A stretch of 57,545 nucleotides of DNA, taken from the IMG/VR virus record IMGVR_UViG_3300032285_005159, positions 1 through 57,545 of that record; one strand, 5' to 3'. This stretch comes from a virus. The translations under genes and the position numbers were made by a program. Numbering within the stretch: position 1 is the first letter of the stretch; each line of letters starts with the position of its first letter. Of this stretch, positions 10,711 to 18,577 are shown piece after piece. The notes below the pieces were generated by a model. It ran no database searches, had not been told where the DNA came from, and saw only the letters and a list, made by a program, of their open reading frames with translations.

Positions 10711-11787
10711 TTATTCGTCAGAACCTAGAGTAGACGCTGACGGTGCTACTGGGCCAGTATACTCTGCGGGTGTACTTTTAGCGAGCTCAAGACCTTTTCT
10801 GGAAGCAGCGGTACGCGCGGCACTAGCAACTTTTCTAAGAACCGATAATTGTTCTTCAGTTTTTACTGGAGCTTTTTTCACGGCTCCAGTACTTTTATCT
10901 TTTACACCCGCATAAACGTCAGTTTTTTCTTGTGCGGGCACTGATTCTTCTAGGGCGTAAATACCTTTTTCGCGAAGCTCTTTCTTTAGAGCTGGGGTAA
11001 CGTATCCGGTATCGTTAAGGTCACGTAGTTGCTGATCAACTTCATCAAAGTTAGCTGCAAGATCAAAGTCTTTACTCTTAAGAATATCTTGTAATCCAGT
11101 TGCTGCCGTATTGGCACTGCTTGCAATTGCACTTTCAACTCCACGCTTTTGCTTTACGGCAGCAATATCTTGCTTTTTAGCGTACACGTTATGGGCAGCT
11201 TGCCACTCTGCTGTACCTGTAATACCGGGATAAATACGTTCGGCTTCTGCTTGATCCATTGACGCGGCGTTACCAATAAAACCAGCGGTTAATCCGCTTG
11301 AACGGCGCGTGGTTTCAAACGCGTTGTTGAAAAGATCTAGCTTGGCCTTAGCCGCAGGAACAGCCGCAACTACGTCTGAGTACTGGCTACCAAGCAAGTT
11401 AACGCGCTTCTTGGCTTCTTCAGGGTCCAAGCCCGGCAACTCGTAATTGCGCAAGTTATCAAAAGCTGTATTGAACTCTTGAGCTTTTGCGGTGGCCTCT
11501 TGTTGTTGCCGAACCTTGTCTCGGGCCAAGCCAAGCTCTAAACGACTGTTATCCAACTGAGCCCTACGTAGTTCAATGGTAGCTGCGCGGTCTTCTTCTT
11601 CCTGTGCCTTGGCTCGTTGAATGTCTCTGGCTTGCTGGATTCCGCCAAAGGTAGCGCGTACCTTGTCGTAAAGCTGACTGCGCAGCTTTGGGTCAGAGAC
11701 GTTCTGAGCTACGGATTCGAAGTATCGGCCCTGCAAGGGCGTAATATCCGAATCAACTGCAAAGGGAGTTGGGGCAGCTTGAGCCAT
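10711..11787 (-). CDS. Probable internal virion protein (358 aa)
   Basis: No family recognised. The protein is Ala/Gln/Lys-rich with long predicted helices and a heptad-like charged segment at about residues 45-105, and it lacks a signal peptide or membrane segment. It begins with a Pro/Ala-rich N-terminus and ends in a Ser/Pro-rich tail. The ATG at 11787 overlaps the stop of the upstream gene by one base, so the two are translationally coupled. It sits between two other Ala/Gln-rich genes and the giant gene, as the ejection-protein block does in many podoviruses. The role in the virion core is inferred from position and composition. Confidence 0.75.
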   Translation of the reverse strand: MAQAAPTPFAVDSDITPLQGRYFESVAQNVSDPKLRSQLYDKVRATFGGIQQARDIQRAKAQEEEDRAATIELRRAQLDNSRLELGLARDKVRQQQEATAKAQEFNTAFDNLRNYELPGLDPEEAKKRVNLLGSQYSDVVAAVPAAKAKLDLFNNAFETTRRSSGLTAGFIGNAASMDQAEAERIYPGITGTAEWQAAHNVYAKKQDIAAVKQKRGVESAIASSANTAATGLQDILKSKDFDLAANFDEVDQQLRDLNDTGYVTPALKKELREKGIYALEESVPAQEKTDVYAGVKDKSTGAVKKAPVKTEEQLSVLRKVASAARTAASRKGLELAKSTPAEYTGPVAPSASTLGSDE

Positions 11788-12524
11788 TAAGAAAAGAATT
11801 TACGAAGAGGACTTGCGACTTTACGTACGCCCAGTTTTTTAACAAGCTCATAATTTGGAGCTTGAATTTCACCACGGGCAAATTGTTCTTCACGGTTTTT
11901 CTGTGCTTCAAAGCCAGCGAGGTTTCGCGTACGCTCAGCAGCAAATTTTCCAGCTTCGGCGGCACGGCGATCATAAGCGTCTTGTCCGCCAATACGAGCT
12001 AACGCAGCTTGCTGCGCAGCTTTTTGAGTATATGCCTTTGCATATTCTGGACTCCAGTACGTTTGTGCAGGTTTGCCGGGAGCCATTGCAGCAGCGGCAA
12101 TAGGAGCTTGCTTGGCTTGGTAAGCGGCGCGTTGTTCTTCCCGCGTTTGTGGCGCAAGCATAACAGGCTTTGTTGAATCAGCCGTTAAAGGCGTCTGTGC
12201 AATGGTAGCTTGTACTGATGGTTTAGCGGTACCGTAAACGTCGGTTGCGTCCGCGTAAATTGGAACGCCGGAGCGCATACCAATTAGTTCTTTCCCGGCT
12301 GGAGTTGCACCGAGTCGTGCACCGCCACGAGTTTGGGTACCCTGCGTTTCACCTTGGCCAAGCGGAACTGTTGCGGGGCGATCAGCAGTTTGTTTTGCTA
12401 AACGACTTGCTGCAAGGGCTTCGTCACGCAAGCGTTTAGCTTCGATTTCATCGGCAGCTTGCTTAGTGCTAGGTCCTTGCGTAACTGCATCTGCCAATTT
12501 TTGCGGTATTGTTTTTTCAGGCAT
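11787..12524 (-). CDS. Probable internal virion protein (245 aa)
   Basis: Unrecognised protein very rich in Ala, Gln, Thr and Lys (for example repeated KQA and AQQAA patterns), low complexity, with no cysteine and no membrane segment. It ends with a short basic, hydrophobic tail (LRKFFS). Its stop overlaps the next start by one base. Composition and position resemble small ejection proteins next to terminase and giant core proteins in podoviruses; the function is inferred. Confidence 0.7.
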   Translation of the reverse strand: MPEKTIPQKLADAVTQGPSTKQAADEIEAKRLRDEALAASRLAKQTADRPATVPLGQGETQGTQTRGGARLGATPAGKELIGMRSGVPIYADATDVYGTAKPSVQATIAQTPLTADSTKPVMLAPQTREEQRAAYQAKQAPIAAAAMAPGKPAQTYWSPEYAKAYTQKAAQQAALARIGGQDAYDRRAAEAGKFAAERTRNLAGFEAQKNREEQFARGEIQAPNYELVKKLGVRKVASPLRKFFS

Positions 12525-12534
12525 TTTGTTAAAT

Positions 12535-13032
12535 TTAAATTGGTCGTGCAGTGCTCATTCCGCCAGTAGCACCTTGTATACCAGAGGCACCCTGTACGCG
12601 CGGAGTAGACCCATAGCTTAGGTTCTTCTTCTTAAAGAAGTTTGCAAGGTCTGCTGGGTTAACGCCGAACTTAGGTGCTTCGGCCAAACTCTTTTCATAA
12701 AGGTTTTCGCCCGGCGTAAGATTCTTAGCGCGGTCTTCAATGCTCTGAGCAAAGTTAACGCGTCCTTGTAGCATGGACGCTTGATCTTTCTTTTGCTGTG
12801 CAAGTTCAACGTCTTGCAAGCTGGAACCAAGCTTTTCAGCAAACGCCATGTTTTCAGAAGACGTAATGGATGGCTCCAAAGACTTCTGGGCCGAGCTCGC
12901 CATTGCAAGTTCTTCAGCGGTGCGGCCGAACCCTTCCTTTTTCATGCGCCGTGCTTCGCGCAACAAGCGTCGGCTTTCTGGGGCAATGCTCCGCGCGGGT
13001 TGGCTTAAAGGATTTTCAGGTGCACCAAACAT
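12535..13032 (-). CDS. Probable internal virion protein, first gene of the ejection block (165 aa)
   Basis: Unrecognised Ala/Ser/Lys-rich protein of 165 residues with a helical middle and a Gly/Thr-rich C-terminus (GASGIQGATGG). The ATG at 13032 follows a promoter at 13045-13073 by only about a dozen bases. It is the first gene of the minus-strand block that ends with the giant gene. No enzymatic motif is visible; the structural role is inferred from its neighbours. Confidence 0.7.
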   Translation of the reverse strand: MFGAPENPLSQPARSIAPESRRLLREARRMKKEGFGRTAEELAMASSAQKSLEPSITSSENMAFAEKLGSSLQDVELAQQKKDQASMLQGRVNFAQSIEDRAKNLTPGENLYEKSLAEAPKFGVNPADLANFFKKKNLSYGSTPRVQGASGIQGATGGMSTARPI

Positions 13033-13044
13033 AATATGCCGCTT

Positions 13045-13073
13045 AATGTACTAGCCAACCGCGCAGAATGCAA
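13045..13073 (-). promoter_or_regulatory. Promoter of the ejection-protein block
   Basis: Minus strand: -35 TTGCAT (13073-13068), 17-bp spacer, -10 TACATT (13050-13045). The predicted start near 13038 gives a leader of about six bases. The 216-bp regulatory repeat (copy 1) begins just upstream at 13095. Confidence 0.5.
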
Positions 13074-13094
13074 GCAAATTCTTTTTGTGTTTAG

Positions 13095-13310
13095 AAACTG
13101 TCTACCACATACACTCTTATATATTCTTTTTTCTAAACATGGCCCAAGGTAATGTACTAGACAGTTTTAGACTTTTTTGTAACAATGTGACTTTTGTTGG
13201 TAAATCAATGGTTTATAAAAATAACTGTCTACAACAAATGTCCACAGTGTTCCTTTTTCCTTTTTATTTTGAAATACTTTTCAAAGTGGTAGGTGTGCGT
13301 GAAGACAGTT
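13095..13310. repeat. 216-bp regulatory repeat, copy 1
   Basis: Imperfect copy of 46780-46995 with the same length and no net indel. It contains ACTGTCTA at 13097-13104, the inverse TAGACAGT at 13158-13165, ACTGTCTA at 13224-13231 and a partial inverse at 13302-13309, plus long T/A-rich runs. It fills the gap between terminase and the ejection block, upstream of the 13045-13073 promoter. Substitutions between copies fall mostly on first and second positions of the short open frame inside it, so it reads as DNA-level regulation and not as a gene. Confidence 0.75.
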
Positions 13311-15084
13311 AATCCATATAAATAAGGTCCGAGTAACTGGTACGGTCTTGGATTTGCAGGTCCCGCATTGAAACTTGTCTGCGCATAACTTGGTTGTCTG
13401 GTGCGTCCTTTAAAGGCTCCAACGCAATTAAGCCGTGGCGGTTCCGAGCCAAGTCAATTAACAAGAAAGCAGCGTCGGCTCCGTCCGGCGAGTAACCCGT
13501 GCGCTTTTTAAAGTCCGGCTTTGACTCCACCTTCATGCGCAAGCCCTCGCCGCCCTTAATAGTTTCGTACTGCCGCGCCGTCATTTCTCTGGCCAGTTCT
13601 TGGTCCACCCCACGCAACTGGCCGCAACGGATTAGCTCTTTACCAGCGAACCAGATTTCGCTTACGCGGTTGGCGTAAAGGTCGTGGCAAGGAGTCTGGT
13701 TGTTCATGCTTACCCTGCGGTCCGTGGCCTTACCCGCAAAAACCACTCGCAGAATTTCTGGGCTCCAGTCCGCAGCCACAACGTCGCAGAAAGGAGCTCC
13801 GGCACCAGTTGCGTCAATGGCCACGTTTTCGGCCTTTACCCCGCGCTTCTGGCACTGGGCCTTTAGCTGCTGAACAATTTGGTATGTTCGAGGCACGGCC
13901 TTGTTCGTTTCGTCCTCGTAAAGCAAGACCGAGTCCTTGAACTGCAAAACGTACTGGCCTCGCTGGTCATAGCCGATTTCACCGAACCGCAACATGGTTC
14001 GGTCTCCACCGTTTGTAAAGGCTGGATCCAGCGCGGCAATTGGCGTAACGTCCCGCAGCACCTCGTTTTGCAAGGCTCCGCCACGCATAAGTTCGTTTTC
14101 GCCGTACACGCCTTCGGCCTCGTCCGAGTCAAAGAACACGGCCCGGTACATACGCATATAGCCCCGGCTGCTTTCGCCCAAGTTCTGCTTGGCCTCCTCG
14201 ATCCGTTTCTTTGTTGGCAGCCAAGGGTACGGGTCGCCTTCGGTTAAAAGGTTTGGGCTTTGCTCAGCGTCAAAGCGCAGGTACAGCCCGTTGTACTTGG
14301 TTCGCCAGCTAAGGTCCCGCTCAGTAACAATTGAGTCCCACCCAGCCTTTGGTTCGCTCCAGTCCCCAAAAGCGTCGAACCTGCTGCACGGATTACTCAT
14401 TGCAACTACCCGCAGGTTTTGGTTGGCACTTAAGTTACTTAGCGCGGTTTGCATAATTGAGTGGCTTAGCTCGCTTAACTCGTCCGCCACCAAAATAACT
14501 CGCTCTTGCTTAATACCAATTAGCTTGCCGCTAGCTTCGCGGGTCTTACTCTTTTCCGCAGCAATAAGGCTTAGCCCGGCCCGGTCAAAAATAACGCCGT
14601 TGTTATCCACGTAATTTGCAGACCCAATTGAATCTCGTATCTTAATTGGTAAACCGGGAACCGACGTTAACAGAGTAATAACTGCGCCCCAAATCCGTTT
14701 ACGTGCTTCCCGCAACGTGGTTGACGTTACAAGAATCAAGGTTCGGTCCGGAGCGGCTAGCCAGTTAACCACGGCCCAGCCAGCCATAACGTAGCTTTTT
14801 CCGCTACTTGCCGCTCCACCAATTGCCAAGTACTTTTCCTTTGCCGCTGCGCTAATCATTTGCTCGGCCCAAGGGTGCCGTTCGAACAAAGGCTGGGGCC
14901 TATCTTCGCCGTTCCAAAGAACGTCTGCAATTCGCCAGAACAAGTACGCACGTGCGCTAGGAATTGTGTGTTCAGCAAACGCGCAAAGCATTGCGCTAAG
15001 CTCGTTGCACGGTTCGTTTACCAAAATTCCGCCAACGTCCCAGTGCCCGTTAGCCAGCAAAACAGGGTCATATTTATTTTTCAC
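13309..15084 (-). CDS. terL: Terminase large subunit (TerL)
   Basis: DNA-packaging motor ATPase and nuclease, 591 residues from GTG at 15084 (a TTG at 15090 in the same frame is possible). ATPase: Walker A GGAASSGKS at about residue 89, Walker B ILVADE ending near 202. Nuclease domain: acidic residues in ALDPAF (about 353), AIDATGAG (about 424) and DGADAAF (about 537), the usual RNase H-like triad. Length fits the family. It is transcribed away from the small terminase gene at 15351, an unusual split of the packaging pair. Its stop codon lies at the edge of regulatory repeat copy 1. Confidence 0.95.
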   Translation of the reverse strand: MKNKYDPVLLANGHWDVGGILVNEPCNELSAMLCAFAEHTIPSARAYLFWRIADVLWNGEDRPQPLFERHPWAEQMISAAAKEKYLAIGGAASSGKSYVMAGWAVVNWLAAPDRTLILVTSTTLREARKRIWGAVITLLTSVPGLPIKIRDSIGSANYVDNNGVIFDRAGLSLIAAEKSKTREASGKLIGIKQERVILVADELSELSHSIMQTALSNLSANQNLRVVAMSNPCSRFDAFGDWSEPKAGWDSIVTERDLSWRTKYNGLYLRFDAEQSPNLLTEGDPYPWLPTKKRIEEAKQNLGESSRGYMRMYRAVFFDSDEAEGVYGENELMRGGALQNEVLRDVTPIAALDPAFTNGGDRTMLRFGEIGYDQRGQYVLQFKDSVLLYEDETNKAVPRTYQIVQQLKAQCQKRGVKAENVAIDATGAGAPFCDVVAADWSPEILRVVFAGKATDRRVSMNNQTPCHDLYANRVSEIWFAGKELIRCGQLRGVDQELAREMTARQYETIKGGEGLRMKVESKPDFKKRTGYSPDGADAAFLLIDLARNRHGLIALEPLKDAPDNQVMRRQVSMRDLQIQDRTSYSDLIYMD

Positions 15085-15105
15085 TTGCAAAGCAAAACAT
15101 TTTTT

Positions 15106-15121
15106 GCTTGCAAAAGCAAGC
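15106..15121. promoter_or_regulatory. Perfect inverted repeat between divergent terminase operons
   Basis: GCTTGC-AAAA-GCAAGC is a perfect 6-bp inverted repeat in the 63-bp gap between terL (minus) and the terS operon (plus). TTGCAA also recurs at 15085-15090. It could be an operator controlling both directions. A -10-like TAATGT at 15134-15139 lies eight bases before the ATG at 15148. Confidence 0.4.
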
Positions 15122-15147
15122 CCGTTTTGGTTTTAATGTAACAGCTA

Positions 15148-15354
15148 ATGGAAACACGGTTCATAGAACACCTTGTTGCTTATCGTTCTGAGTACGATGA
15201 GTTACGGGAATACGTACGTGAATTTGGCTGGAGCCTTAGACTTGAAAAGCTCTTTGATCGGCTAGTTGAAAGAACTCACTTACCTGAGTTCTTAGATGAC
15301 TTTGCGTACGCATACGTTTTTAACGAGTACGATCCCTTACCAGAAAACGAATGA
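15148..15354 (+). CDS. Hypothetical acidic protein upstream of terS (68 aa)
   Basis: Unrecognised small protein, rich in Glu, Asp, Tyr and Phe, probably all-helical. The ATG lies 8 bases after a -10-like TAATGT, and the stop overlaps the terS start (ATGA), so it is the first cistron of the terS operon. No motif gives a function. Confidence 0.7.
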   Translation: METRFIEHLVAYRSEYDELREYVREFGWSLRLEKLFDRLVERTHLPEFLDDFAYAYVFNEYDPLPENE

Positions 15355-15947
15355 TTGGAACAAAACCAAAAACCGGACGCATTCAGCCAGCCATTGTGCG
15401 CAAACGTGCGGTAGACCTTTACACGCAAGGCCACGCCATTCCGGATATCGCCAAGTCAATTGGCGTTGACTCGAGCACGGTTCGGCGTTGGTGCCGCGCA
15501 ACCGGAGCAGTTCACGGCGGAGCGTTGGCTGACGCACTGCCCCCGGAAAGCCCAGAAGAAATCCTTAACCCGGCCGTGGTTGTTGTTGCGCAGCCCGAGC
15601 CCCACATAAACGGTGACTTGGATCCTAGCCCCGTACAGCGGCTATTAAACGCTGAGCAAGTAATGGGGGCCATTGAAGACGCAATGGCTCGGCCCGGCGA
15701 CACGGCCGATAAGTACCAAGCCATTATTGTTGCGTTAGGGCTTAATATGCTTAAAGGCGTTGCCGCAATGCCTCCGGCTGTAAAAACCGTGCGGGACCTT
15801 GCAACCTTAAACGACATGATCCGGCAGAACTTGGGCTTAAATACCAAGGGCAGCGGAGGGGGTGCTTTGGCAATTAACTTAAACGTGTTAACTAAAGGAT
15901 CACCAAAGACTTCTGGCGTTACAGTTGACGCCGAATTCACTGACTGA
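15351..15947 (+). CDS. terS: Terminase small subunit (TerS)-like
   Basis: 198 residues. The N-terminal helix-turn-helix (about residues 15-50: RAVDLYTQG, then IAKSIGVDSSTVRRW) matches the DNA-binding domain common to small terminases and transposase-like HTH proteins. The central helical part (about 95-165) would serve oligomerisation. The ATG overlaps the upstream stop. The assignment rests on the HTH, the size and the nearby, divergent terL. A simple HTH regulator is the alternative. Confidence 0.7.
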   Translation: MIGTKPKTGRIQPAIVRKRAVDLYTQGHAIPDIAKSIGVDSSTVRRWCRATGAVHGGALADALPPESPEEILNPAVVVVAQPEPHINGDLDPSPVQRLLNAEQVMGAIEDAMARPGDTADKYQAIIVALGLNMLKGVAAMPPAVKTVRDLATLNDMIRQNLGLNTKGSGGGALAINLNVLTKGSPKTSGVTVDAEFTD

Positions 15948-15972
15948 AAAATTTTTTACATTTTTCTTGCTT
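15946..15972 (+). promoter_or_regulatory. AT-rich upstream motif, copy 1
   Basis: Contains TTTTTTACATTTTTCTTGC just upstream of the 15991 gene. Nearly the same string (ATTTTAAATTTTTCTTGC) occurs at 17933-17950 upstream of the 18081 gene. The shared core ATTTTTCTTGC after a T-rich run suggests a common promoter or upstream element. No clear -10 hexamer follows at a fixed distance. Confidence 0.4.
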
Positions 15973-15990
15973 TCATAGTTCGGTTCGAGT

Positions 15991-16215
15991 ATGAGTCTGA
16001 ACATGAGCTTTGGAACTGGAGCAGGAAAAGGGGATTTGCCGCGTGCCGTAAAGGGCGAAGCATTCCGTGCCGCATACGACAGCATTAAAAAACCTGAATC
16101 GTTGGACGTGCTTCTGGCACAGTTCGATGAATCCGTGAACAACAGAGACTCTGCGCTTGTTGAAGAACTACACGCGCAGATTAAAGCCCATCCTTATTAC
16201 AGAGGAAAACCATGA
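15991..16215 (+). CDS. Hypothetical phage protein (74 aa)
   Basis: Unrecognised small protein with a Gly-rich N-terminus (FGTGAGKGDLPR) followed by a helical segment; the GKGD.PR start is familiar from small phage hypothetical proteins. It follows an AT-rich motif shared with the 18081 gene. A tiny frame starts at 16212 overlapping its stop (ATGA). Confidence 0.65.
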   Translation: MSLNMSFGTGAGKGDLPRAVKGEAFRAAYDSIKKPESLDVLLAQFDESVNNRDSALVEELHAQIKAHPYYRGKP

Positions 16216-16280
16216 ACAAAACAGCGGTGGACTTGATCGAAGTCGCCCTGACCGATAAACAGGGAAACGTGCGTCGCTAA
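16212..16280 (+). CDS. Possible 22-aa microprotein
   Basis: ATG overlaps the stop of the upstream gene, and the 22-residue product (beginning MNKTAVDLIEV) ends with TAA. The tight coupling is the only support. It could be a translational linker instead of a functional peptide. Confidence 0.3.
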   Translation: MNKTAVDLIEVALTDKQGNVRR

Positions 16281-16301
16281 CCGCACTCGCTGACCAATTT
16301 T

Positions 16302-16358
16302 ATGAGAGAACAATACTACTACTACGACGAAAACGGAAGACTTAGACTAAGCCGCTAA
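16302..16358 (+). CDS. Possible 18-aa Tyr-rich microprotein
   Basis: Short frame with four consecutive Tyr and a basic C-terminus. It is preceded by a T-rich stretch and followed 11 bases later by the 16370 gene. No ribosome site and no comparison is available; listed because the spacing is regular. Confidence 0.25.
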   Translation: MREQYYYYDENGRLRLSR

Positions 16359-16369
16359 ACAAAAACACA

Positions 16370-16729
16370 ATGTATATGCAAACTGAATTCGAACTAGAGT
16401 CTAGCTACTTAGACCTTGTACCCGCCACAGAAAATACTGGGGAACGCTTAACGATCCAACAACGGTTTGAAGAGTTCCACTACAATAACCCAATGGTATA
16501 TCACAACTTAATGCTGCTAATTAACAGTGCGAAGTTAAGGGGAATGAAGAAAATTGGAATTGGCATGGTCTACGAAGTTCTTCGATGGAACTACTACATG
16601 AGAACAAGTGATCCGAACTCGTACTGCAAACTGTCAAACGATTACAGAAGCCGTTACTCACGACTAATTATGCAGAAGAATCCTGAACTAAAAGGCTTTA
16701 TTACCACAAGAGAAATTACAACACCGTGA
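16370..16729 (+). CDS. Conserved phage protein, possible winged-helix fold (119 aa)
   Basis: The pattern RFEEFHYNNP, then KKIGIGMVYEVLRW, then YRSRYSRLIMQKNPEL is a familiar small phage and prophage family of unknown role, thought to resemble an HTH-type fold. There is an A-rich leader (ACAAAAACACA) and no Shine-Dalgarno. The stop overlaps the GTG of the next small membrane protein. Recognition is from memory of the family pattern and not from a search. Confidence 0.7.
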   Translation: MYMQTEFELESSYLDLVPATENTGERLTIQQRFEEFHYNNPMVYHNLMLLINSAKLRGMKKIGIGMVYEVLRWNYYMRTSDPNSYCKLSNDYRSRYSRLIMQKNPELKGFITTREITTP

Positions 16730-16842
16730 AAGAAGTACTAACATTCGGCCTAATCTGGATCTTCGCTGCATTAGTTACGGCTACTCTGTGGCACGCAGCA
16801 GTTGGAGGAAACGATGACGATAACTACCCACCAAAAATATGA
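16726..16842 (+). CDS. Single-span membrane microprotein (38 aa)
   Basis: GTG start overlaps the upstream TGA (GTGA), and its own stop overlaps the next ATG (ATATGA). Residues 5-25 form one hydrophobic segment (LTFGLIWIFAALVTATLW), followed by an acidic tail (GGNDDDN). Coupled at both ends, so it is likely translated. Function unknown. Confidence 0.55.
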   Translation: MKEVLTFGLIWIFAALVTATLWHAAVGGNDDDNYPPKI

Positions 16843-17525
16843 ACGCACCAAATGACCCCAAAGGCGCGGCTGGCGCACTGAAAACGCCATTAGGCTTAAT
16901 CCCATCCTACGCAATGGAACAAACTGCGTGGGTACATAAGTTAGGCGCAGAAAAATATGGGCCTTTTAACTGGCGCAAAACAGGAGTTTGTGCCAGCACT
17001 TACGTCAACGCTATTCTGCGACACTTAAACGCATGGCGTGATGGTGAAACAGTCGATCCTGAATCTGGCATCAGCCATCTGGCACACGTTGCCTGTAGCT
17101 GTAATATCTTACTTGATGCAGGATTCTGTGGCACGTTGCAGGATGATCGTAACATTACGCTGCCTAATACGGCTGTAAGTAAAATGGATAGGCCCATGCC
17201 GATTCAGCATACAGAGTACAGGTTTCTTGAAATAGGAGAGTTTATACAGGAAGGCGACGAATATTACGGTGGCGATAAGTGGTACGTCACAAACTATAAT
17301 CCAGCTTGGAAGTGTACAGCAGCGGCATCAAATGTTTACCGCCGCAAAGTTGAAACAAGCAACGAGCCTGAATTCCACAGCACCACATTCAATTGGCTTA
17401 ATCTCATGTCTGATTCCAAAGACAATGAGCCTGATCTTTGCACGTGCGGCAGGATCAAGATAAACCACTTCATGTTGGGCCTAATCTGCGAAGACTGCGA
17501 AATCCGTTGGCAAGATCCCTATTGA
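16839..17525 (+). CDS. dATP/dGTP diphosphohydrolase-like protein
   Basis: 228 residues. The N-terminal ~100 residues match the phage dATP/dGTP diphosphohydrolase N-terminal family: KTPLGLIPSYA, AEKYGPFNWRK, AILRHLNAWRDGE, DPESGISHLAHVACS. Members hydrolyse purine dNTPs and adjust nucleotide pools; related enzymes serve phages with modified adenine. The C-terminus adds a CTCG...CEDC putative zinc ribbon at about 201-222, which is unlike the short members. No PurZ-like gene was seen here, so modified-base synthesis is not supported. ATGA overlap with the upstream microprotein. Confidence 0.75.
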   Translation: MNAPNDPKGAAGALKTPLGLIPSYAMEQTAWVHKLGAEKYGPFNWRKTGVCASTYVNAILRHLNAWRDGETVDPESGISHLAHVACSCNILLDAGFCGTLQDDRNITLPNTAVSKMDRPMPIQHTEYRFLEIGEFIQEGDEYYGGDKWYVTNYNPAWKCTAAASNVYRRKVETSNEPEFHSTTFNWLNLMSDSKDNEPDLCTCGRIKINHFMLGLICEDCEIRWQDPY

Positions 17526-17553
17526 TTTTGCTGCACACTAATTTTACTAAGCT

Positions 17554-17925
17554 ATGAAAATACCAGAACCAATTAAAATCAAAGGCCATTACGGCAACCA
17601 TACGTGTACGGCAATTCCGCTTTCGGATTCACTGTTCCAGCTAAAATTTGAAGGCTATGGAGATGTTGTTCGTTGTGGCGGGTTTGCTGACGATCCAACA
17701 GGCAAACAGGGCTTGAGCTTCATTGATCCTGCTGGCGGACCATTTATCGGCGTTGGCTCCATTGCACAGCAGTACCATGCTTCGCTGCCGAACCGCCGCA
17801 TTAAGCGGATCGTAAGCAACGAAGGCGCAACGCTTATCCACATCGAGTCCATTGACGACGATCTGGACGAGCCGTTGGGCGTTGCTTGTTCGCTCGATGA
17901 TCCTGAATGCGAAAGCTGCCAATAA
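17554..17925 (+). CDS. Hypothetical protein (123 aa)
   Basis: Unrecognised, mixed alpha/beta composition with a Gly/Pro-rich middle (DPAGGPFIG) and an acidic, Cys-ending tail (CSLDDPECESCQ) that could bind metal. There are 28 bases between the upstream stop and its ATG and no Shine-Dalgarno. No function assigned. Confidence 0.65.
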   Translation: MKIPEPIKIKGHYGNHTCTAIPLSDSLFQLKFEGYGDVVRCGGFADDPTGKQGLSFIDPAGGPFIGVGSIAQQYHASLPNRRIKRIVSNEGATLIHIESIDDDLDEPLGVACSLDDPECESCQ

Positions 17926-18080
17926 GAAAATAATTTTAAATTTTTCTTGCGCTCCGCTGGCAAAAGAACTATGACTGATTCTGTTGGTGCTGTTGTGGGC
18001 TTGGCCCGTCCCACAACGTAAAAGTTCCATGCGGATTCCAAATCCACAGAAAGTCAACTGGCCGCCACTCTACTAAAACT
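17926..18080 (+). other. Leader with AT-rich motif, hairpin and short frame
   Basis: Begins with the second copy of the ATTTTTCTTGC motif (17933-17950). A perfect 8-bp hairpin follows (GTTGTGGG 17992-17999 with CCCACAAC 18010-18017). A 16-codon frame (17971-18021) runs through the hairpin. This could be a leader peptide or attenuator for the 18081 operon, or simply untranslated leader. Confidence 0.4.
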
Positions 18081-18389
18081 ATGAACATTACACTTACAAA
18101 AGAACAAGAGGATAGCGTTATTGCAAGCTATCAGGAGGCTGTTGCCACTGCAATTAAAACCACAGTAGAAACTGAACTTCGCTCAATTAGGACTAACTGG
18201 AGACTTCAAGAACAAGTGCAACAACTGCTACAAAAACAGTTTGGTGATATTCTGAATGAAGTCATTACTGAAAAGCTAAAGTACAAAAAAGTAGTGGAGG
18301 AATTAGTTAGCGAAAAACTGGCAGCATCAATCCAAAACCGTTTGACCAGACAACTAAACGCTCTATCTAAAACCGAAACACAAGCATGA
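18081..18389 (+). CDS. Hypothetical coiled-coil protein (102 aa)
   Basis: Almost wholly helical, rich in Gln, Glu and Leu, with heptad spacing over residues 40-95; no Cys or membrane segment. First gene of a chain of cistrons that overlap by 1-4 bases up to 19175. Function unknown. Confidence 0.65.
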   Translation: MNITLTKEQEDSVIASYQEAVATAIKTTVETELRSIRTNWRLQEQVQQLLQKQFGDILNEVITEKLKYKKVVEELVSEKLAASIQNRLTRQLNALSKTETQA

Positions 18390-18577
18390 AAATTACTTTA
18401 GAACTTTGGGATGACCAGAGCTGCATTACGGAAGAAACCAACTCATCACTTTGGGTGATGAGTCTTAACGGGAAAGATTTCCCGCCAAATAAGGACTCAC
18501 TAATGACATTGGAAACCGCTCACAAGATTGTGGGTAAATTACTGGAAATTGAAGAACTAACAAACATCGACGCATGA
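18386..18577 (+). CDS. Hypothetical protein (63 aa)
   Basis: ATGA overlap with the gene before and after. Begins with a beta-strand-like segment (MKITLELWDDQS) and ends with an acidic helix. Not recognised. Confidence 0.6.
   Translation: MKITLELWDDQSCITEETNSSLWVMSLNGKDFPPNKDSLMTLETAHKIVGKLLEIEELTNIDA

Noticed and set aside
13085-13312. Short plus-strand frames at 13085-13312 and 46824-47075 encoding similar peptides
   Set aside because: The similarity extends upstream of the ATG, substitutions fall mainly on codon positions 1 and 2, and the sites ACTGTCTA are kept. A regulatory DNA repeat explains this better than a gene.
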